A stretch of DNA of 64,000 nucleotides from Gordius sp. MW1 (Eukaryota > Nematomorpha > Gordioida > Gordea > Gordiidae), in assembly GCA_964036665.1 (NCBI GenBank), contig OZ038531.1, positions 10,788,168 through 10,852,167 of the forward strand, in the 5' to 3' direction. Of the stretch, positions 59,065-64,000 are shown in pieces; position 1 is the first letter of the stretch; every line of letters begins with the position of its first letter. Both the position numbers and the translations under genes were made by a program. Under the pieces are notes generated by a model, which saw nothing but the letters and a program-made list of their open reading frames with translations, searched no databases and had not been told where the DNA came from.

Positions 59065-59729
59065 TTAAACACTTTGGCCAGTGGTCATTTTTCCATTGGT
59101 CAGTAGCCAGCAGACGGCCAAAAAGCCTATATTATTAATGTTATTAACAAGAAAAAACATGACGAAATATGACGTCAATTTGACGTAGGCATATCGGTAC
59201 AAAAAAAGGCTCTTTTTTACTAGAAGGTAAAAAAATTGGGGGGGGGGGGGGGCAAATCTAGAGGAAAAAAATAAAAGCCAACCAGCGGTCAATATTATTT
59301 ATCAGCTCCCAAAAATTACTTTTTGTATAGTGGAAGCTAAGATACCATAAATACTAAAAAGTGCAGGCATAAAAATAAAAATTGATATTGGCCGTTGGCC
59401 GGAACCAGATAATGTAGAAGTAAGCAGCGGTCAGCATTAATTTGCAGGGAAATTTAGCCAGTTGCGCAATCATCCGTTACAGCAACACCCTAAACAAGTT
59501 GCCCAAAATTTATAAATAATAAAGGTAATCTGTCGGGTCTATAAACATAATGGATAACTCGAGCGAGGTCGAAAAATTGAGGCCAACCAGCGGGCATTAA
59601 CTTTTACAGAAGCATAAGTCCACAGCCATTAAAAACCCGTATAAGTTTCCACGGCAATTATTAAATAAAATCACAAGTTGAACAGGACGGACGGACAACA
59701 AAGCAGCCCATAAATTGCATAGCATTTAA
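59065..59729 (+). repeat. Repeat family X, copy D (short)
   Basis: One minisatellite unit (CACTTTGGCCAGTGGTCATTT, TCCATTGGTCAGTAGCCAG, CAGACGGCCAAAAAGCC) is followed by the unique part (GGTCAGCATTAATTTGCAGGG, TCATCCGTTACAGCAAC). The tail ends in GCATAAGTCCACAGCCATT and CAGCCCATAAATTGCATAGC. A G14 run lies at about 59237-59251. It is the most compact copy and useful for defining the unit order. Confidence 0.75.
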
Positions 59730-60530
59730 TTATTAATTATTATTAAATTGAATTATGATATATTAAATAATAGCCTGGGGGGACCAAGGGGCTAAGATTT
59801 TTATCTTGGGAAGGGGCCAATTTGCTCTTGGGGGGGCCTTATAGATAGGCCATTGTTAGCATAATTTTCAATAATAAGCAGATGTTTTATTGATAGTAAG
59901 AAAATTTAAAATTAATAATATCTATATTGCCTTTTAAACCTTTATATAAACAAGGAAGTAAATACTTAAAATGGTAAAATTGAAGCGGGTCCTTTAAAAA
60001 GATGTAATATTAGTCCAGATAAAATGGGATAGATTCTACTATTTTTTAGTATTCATACATATTAGATTGTAATTATTCAGCCACAACAATTGTTCTGAAA
60101 ACTTAACTATTTTAACTTAAACTCAAAATTTTATTTAGGTAAATATAAATTTTAAAATAAAGACCCATGGATTCACTATATAACATAATTAAAATTAAAT
60201 TCTTTGTGGAACCATTGGACATTTTCAAAAAAAACATAAAAATATTTTATTACTTTATCTAGTCCCATTTTTAACAGATTTTGTATAACATTACTTGAAA
60301 AAAGGCTTTTAATTATATATTGCTTAATTTTGTTATCTAAAAAGATAGTTCTTGCTAATTTAATAAAAAAAACAACAAATTTTTATTTAAGAAGTAGAAT
60401 AAAACTATAATAAGCAACCTTGTAATATTTGCATTATAATTATACAAGTTAAATTGCCTAAAATTTTATTTATATTAAAAAAAATATGCTTTTAGCATCA
60501 ACTGAATATTTGATCATTAGATGGTGAAGA
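59730..60530. other. Intergenic, nothing seen
   Basis: AT-rich DNA with a G-rich patch at 59777-59850 (GGGGGGACCAAGGGG; TTGGGGGGGCC). No gene was found. Confidence 0.3.
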
Positions 60531-62160
60531 CCGGTGTAATGATCTGAAACGTCGACATTTAAAAAACGACGACGCTCAGTTGAACATTCCTATTGGTTAA
60601 TATGGCATAATAACGAGTTATATGCTATATCACGTGATCTTCCTAAAAGCTCAATAGGTTAGTTTTGGCACAAAAACATGTATTTTTTTTGAAGACACTA
60701 AAATGACGACACAAGACTTTCAAAATATTTCAAATAATTACTATGCATAATTATCTAAATTATAAATTAAAATTTAGAGAATCACTAACAACTATCAATT
60801 TAGCCATTTAAGTATATTATCAAATCTTTTTTTTCACATGTATTTTATAAATTTAGATTAAATCAAGAAAATTATGAATAATCAAGAAAATTATGAATAT
60901 CAGTTTAGTCAAGCTCAAGCATTTGTATTTTCATCTCTAGTTTTGTATAAAAATGCACATAATCATTTGAAGCTTATTAAAAAATCTTTTACTTTATTAG
61001 TCTAAGTTATAAACTTTACCTTAGTTTTAAGATTATAGACAATAAAAATAATTAATAGGATAGGCTTATAAACATAGATTAGATATAATGATCACTAGCT
61101 CAAGCTCAATGTATTCAAGTACTAACTCAGCTATTCCTTAGGTTATTATAAATGTACCAAATACAAAATTGAGTTCATCAATTAGCCCTACCAAAATTAC
61201 AATTAAAAGGATAGGCTTATAAACATAGATCAGATATAATGATCATTAGCTCAAGCTTAACAGATATCCCTTAGGTTATTATAAATATACCAAATACAAA
61301 ATTGAGTTCATCAATTAGCCCTACCAAAATTACAATTAAAAGGATAGGCTTATAAACATAGATCAGATATAATGATCATTAGCTCAAGCTCAACAGATAT
61401 CCCTTAGGTTATTATAAATATACCAAATACAAAATTGAGTTCATCAATTAGCCCTACCAAAATTACAATTAAAAGGATAGGCTTATAAACATAGATCAGA
61501 TATAATGATCATTAGCTCAAGCTCAACAGATATCCCTTAGGTTATTATAAATATACCAAATACAAAATTGAGTTCATCAATTAGCCCTACCAAAATTACA
61601 ATTAAAAGGATAGGCTTATAAACATAGATCAGATATAATGATCATTAGCTCAAAAACATCCCTTAGGTTATTATAAATGTACCAAATACAATATTGAGTT
61701 CATCAATTAGCTTTACAATTAAAAGGATAGGCTTATAAACATAGATCAGATATAATGATCATTAGCTAATGTATTTAAATACTCACTCAAATATCCCTTA
61801 GGTTATTAAATGTACCAAATACAATATTGACTTTATAAATTATATCAGCCATTTAAAAGGAATTATAAACATAGATCAATGATCATCAGCTCAAGCTCAA
61901 AAATACATATCAAAAGAAGTAAATGCAGAATGCTAAATATGAAAAATTTTAATTACAAATATGATAAATTTTAATTAATCTTGTAAACCATGGTTGAATT
62001 ATAATCAATATTTTTTGTGAATTTTATAGGTTAGTAACTAAAAACATCTGTTGATTGACGTTTGTCTTAGCCCATAGAAATTTAATTTCAAATTTTAAGA
62101 AAAATTTTTGATTGGCATGTCGATTTTTTTGAGCGTCGTGGAAATGGATATTACACCGGG
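60531..62160. mobile_element. Terminal-inverted-repeat element carrying a 133-bp satellite
   Basis: Left end CCGGTGTAATGATCTG, followed by ACGTCGACATTT and CGACGACGCTCA. The right end, read in reverse complement, is CCGGTGTAATATCC followed by CACGACGCTCAAAAAAATCGACATG. So the outermost 10 bp match and the subterminal GACGCTCA and TCGACAT words are shared in a different order. The interior is AT-rich and includes the tandem array at 61020-61880. No reading frame of note exists. The superfamily is unknown and no target duplication longer than 2 bp was seen. Confidence 0.55.
61065..61880 (+). repeat. 133-bp tandem repeat array
   Basis: Units repeat the order GGATAGGCTTATAAACATAG, ATCAGATATAATGATCATTAG, TCCCTTAGGTTATTATAAAT, ACCAAATACAAAATTGAG and TCATCAATTAGCCCTACC. 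CTACCAAAATTAC recurs at 61188, 61321, 61454 and 61587, exactly 133 bp apart. Central units are nearly identical while the first and last are diverged, as expected for unequal exchange within an array. Confidence 0.9.
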
Positions 62161-62690
62161 ACTTATGTTTACCGGGTCATACATGTACTCATAATTATCT
62201 AAATTTCTTTTGCTTTCGAATTTTAATCATAAATGTACTATATTGCACGTATTGGGCACAAATTTTTTTTTGGGTCAACTCTCAGATAAAAAGTTTTTCA
62301 GAAAATAAGATTTTACGGGGCTAAAGCAACCGTTGAATTTTTAAAATTAACATATTCTTTTAACTCTTAGCAAATTTCATAGTAAATAGAATGGACTCTT
62401 TCATTTATGTGTAACTGTATAGATTTAAAGAATTTAATTATTTTTAATCAAAACTTAAAATGCAATGATCACTCTGAGGCAGTCGCCTCCGAGGATATCA
62501 TTTCCTTTTTAACCATTCATTAATTAAGCATGGTGCGTATGTAATGTCGAAAAACTAACTATGTATCCTATGAATAAACCAATTTAAGTAATCATTTAAT
62601 TAGTAAAAAATTTTCCAGTGCGTCATATATGTGAATACATGAAAAACGAATAATTTAAATAAAATTTTTATTCTTAATCATTATCTACAC
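62161..62690. other. Intergenic, nothing seen
   Basis: AT-rich DNA between the satellite-bearing element and the LINE. ACTCTGAGGCAGTCGCCTCCGAGG near 62471 is a short GC patch with partial self-complementarity. Confidence 0.3.
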
Positions 62691-64000
62691 ATTATTTTTG
62701 GATCTTGATGGAAGAGTATTTCTCGTAAGAAGCGAGGTCAATGAACCTCGACGATATGAAAGGCTAAAGGATAGGTCGACGAAAAAATACCATTAAAAGG
62801 TCTCCTCACTTTTAGGTGCAAGGAAGTTGCCAAGGGACGTAGACGGCGATTGGGAGCCGCTAACTAAGAACATAAAGGAAACAACTATTCGTGTACTAGA
62901 ACAGCCCAAAGGAGGCAGAGATATGACTAGGGACCTATAGTGGTATGATCAATCGGTAGGGATTTAATCAAAGAACATTCTATAAAGACGGTGGCATAAA
63001 TCAAAAAAGTCGAAGGATTATTAAGAGTATAGGGAGGCAAAGAGAGCCGCAAAAATGGCCGTTACAATAGCGAAGAATGCCGCTTATATCGAGATGGCAA
63101 ACAAATTGGATCATAAAGGGGGCGATAGGCTGGTGTACAAATTGGCCAAGATAAGGTAGAAGAAAAGTCGCGATGTCGGAGTTGTTAAAATAGTCAAAAA
63201 CGAGAAGGGTCAAACCTTATTTAAGACGAAGGAAGTGATGGAAGGATATTTTAGAAACTTATGAATATTGCAAATAACAAAAATTTCCTTCTCGGTATTG
63301 AGCCAAATATAAGTATGGTCGAACTCTTTCAGCAGGATAAAGTTGGGACACAAATGAACAAGATGCAAAAAGGAAAATCTAATGGCCCAGATGGAATACC
63401 TATGGAAGTATTGCTCGGATGTCGTGAAGAAGGAGTCACCACCATGACCAACCTCCTTAACAAGATATTGGTAGAAGAGCGAATTCCTAATCACTGGAGA
63501 GCAAGCATGATTATACCGTTATTTAAAGGATTAAGGAGACCCTGAGGACTGTGACAATAATAGAGGTATCAAGCGACTTGCCACTCCTTGAAGCTTATGA
63601 AAAGGATCTAGTAACAAGGCTGAAAAACGAGGTGGAAATATCGGCTAACCAATTCGTGGCCGGCAAATCCACAGTTGACCCAATCTTCGCACTAAGACAA
63701 ATGATGGATAAATATGGTGAAAAGAGGAGAGACCTACATATGGTTTTTTTCGAGTTGGAGAAAGCTTATGACAGCGTCCCTCAAGACCCAATATGGCGGT
63801 GCCCGCTAAAACAAAATATCCCTGATGCATATATACGGCTTAAGAAAAATATTTAAGAAGCCTCAAATTTTTGTGTTAGGACGACAGAGGGAGTCTATAA
63901 ACCTTTTTGGGTTGAAATTGGATTACATCAAGGATCAGCTTTAAGTCCCTTTTCATTTAATATAATTATGGACACGATAACGAGAGACATTCAAAAGCCA
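62690..64000 (+). mobile_element. RTE-type LINE copy C, runs off the window
   Basis: Plus-strand non-LTR element missing the endonuclease. The linker upstream of the reverse transcriptase (about 62690-63260) is followed by reverse-transcriptase blocks: QMNKMQKGKSNGPDGIPMEV, ILVEERIPNHWRASMIIPLF, ISANQFVAGKSTVDPIFALR, LHMVFFELEKAYDSVPQD and then a GLKLDYIKDQL region near 63905-63950. It is close to copy B at 48350-48700 (GKSTIDPIFALKQMM). There are several frame changes and an in-frame stop, so it is inactive. The palm motif and C-terminal part lie beyond position 64000. Confidence 0.85.

Overview
The window is nuclear DNA of an animal: very AT-rich, gene-poor and full of decayed transposons, with spliced genes that have clear metazoan orthologues. 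Many introns are only 22-50 bp, mixed with a few of 0.5-1.4 kb. Such micro-introns are known from flatworms, dicyemids and some other small invertebrates, but the sequence alone does not fix the phylum.

Five host genes can be rebuilt exon by exon with every splice phase consistent. They are TFIIH subunit 4 (GTF2H4, + strand, 3499-6326, 13 exons); a GM130-type golgin (GOLGA2, - strand, 6369-10563, at least 10 exons), convergent with GTF2H4 and only 42 bp away; an inhibitory-type serpin (+ strand, 19796-22522, 3 exons) with an Arg-Ser reactive centre; a TPR-less SGT1 co-chaperone (SUGT1, + strand, 35402-38038, 7 exons); and an E74/ELF-type ETS transcription factor (- strand, 38254-42935, 5 exons found, 5' end open), convergent with SUGT1. 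These are housekeeping or regulatory genes and do not form one pathway.

The rest is mostly mobile DNA. Two 5'-truncated, broken Ty3/Gypsy-type LTR fossils lie at about 362-2160 (+) and 32635-33965 (-); the second sits inside an hAT element that still shows a transposase dimerisation domain (31680-34212). Three RTE-type LINE copies lie at 15050-16960 (-), 46900-50300 (-, itself split by a 658-bp hAT element with perfect 8-bp target duplications) and 62690-64000 (+, running off the window). A Penelope-like fragment with a GIY-YIG domain and a hammerhead-like motif is at 24230-24690. Two related elements with CATAGACT ends and 8-bp duplications occur; the one at 25377-25826 is a long foldback whose arms each carry a THAP-like coding stub, which suggests P-element ancestry. 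Many GC-rich hAT-like ends of the form TAGAGnnnTGCA, a CATGGGCGTAGCCAG short-element family, and two hobo-like composites are scattered throughout.

The strangest material is a repeat family at 26.6-31.0, 43.9-46.8 and 59.1-59.7 kb. It combines a GGCCAATGGTCA minisatellite with a built-in hairpin, a conserved AATTGCATAGCAATT palindrome that has itself become a 60-bp tandem array, and tRNA-like modules including a tRNA-Thr(TGT)-like copy. A second unusual element, 60531-62160, has inverted ends and carries a nearly homogeneous 133-bp tandem array.
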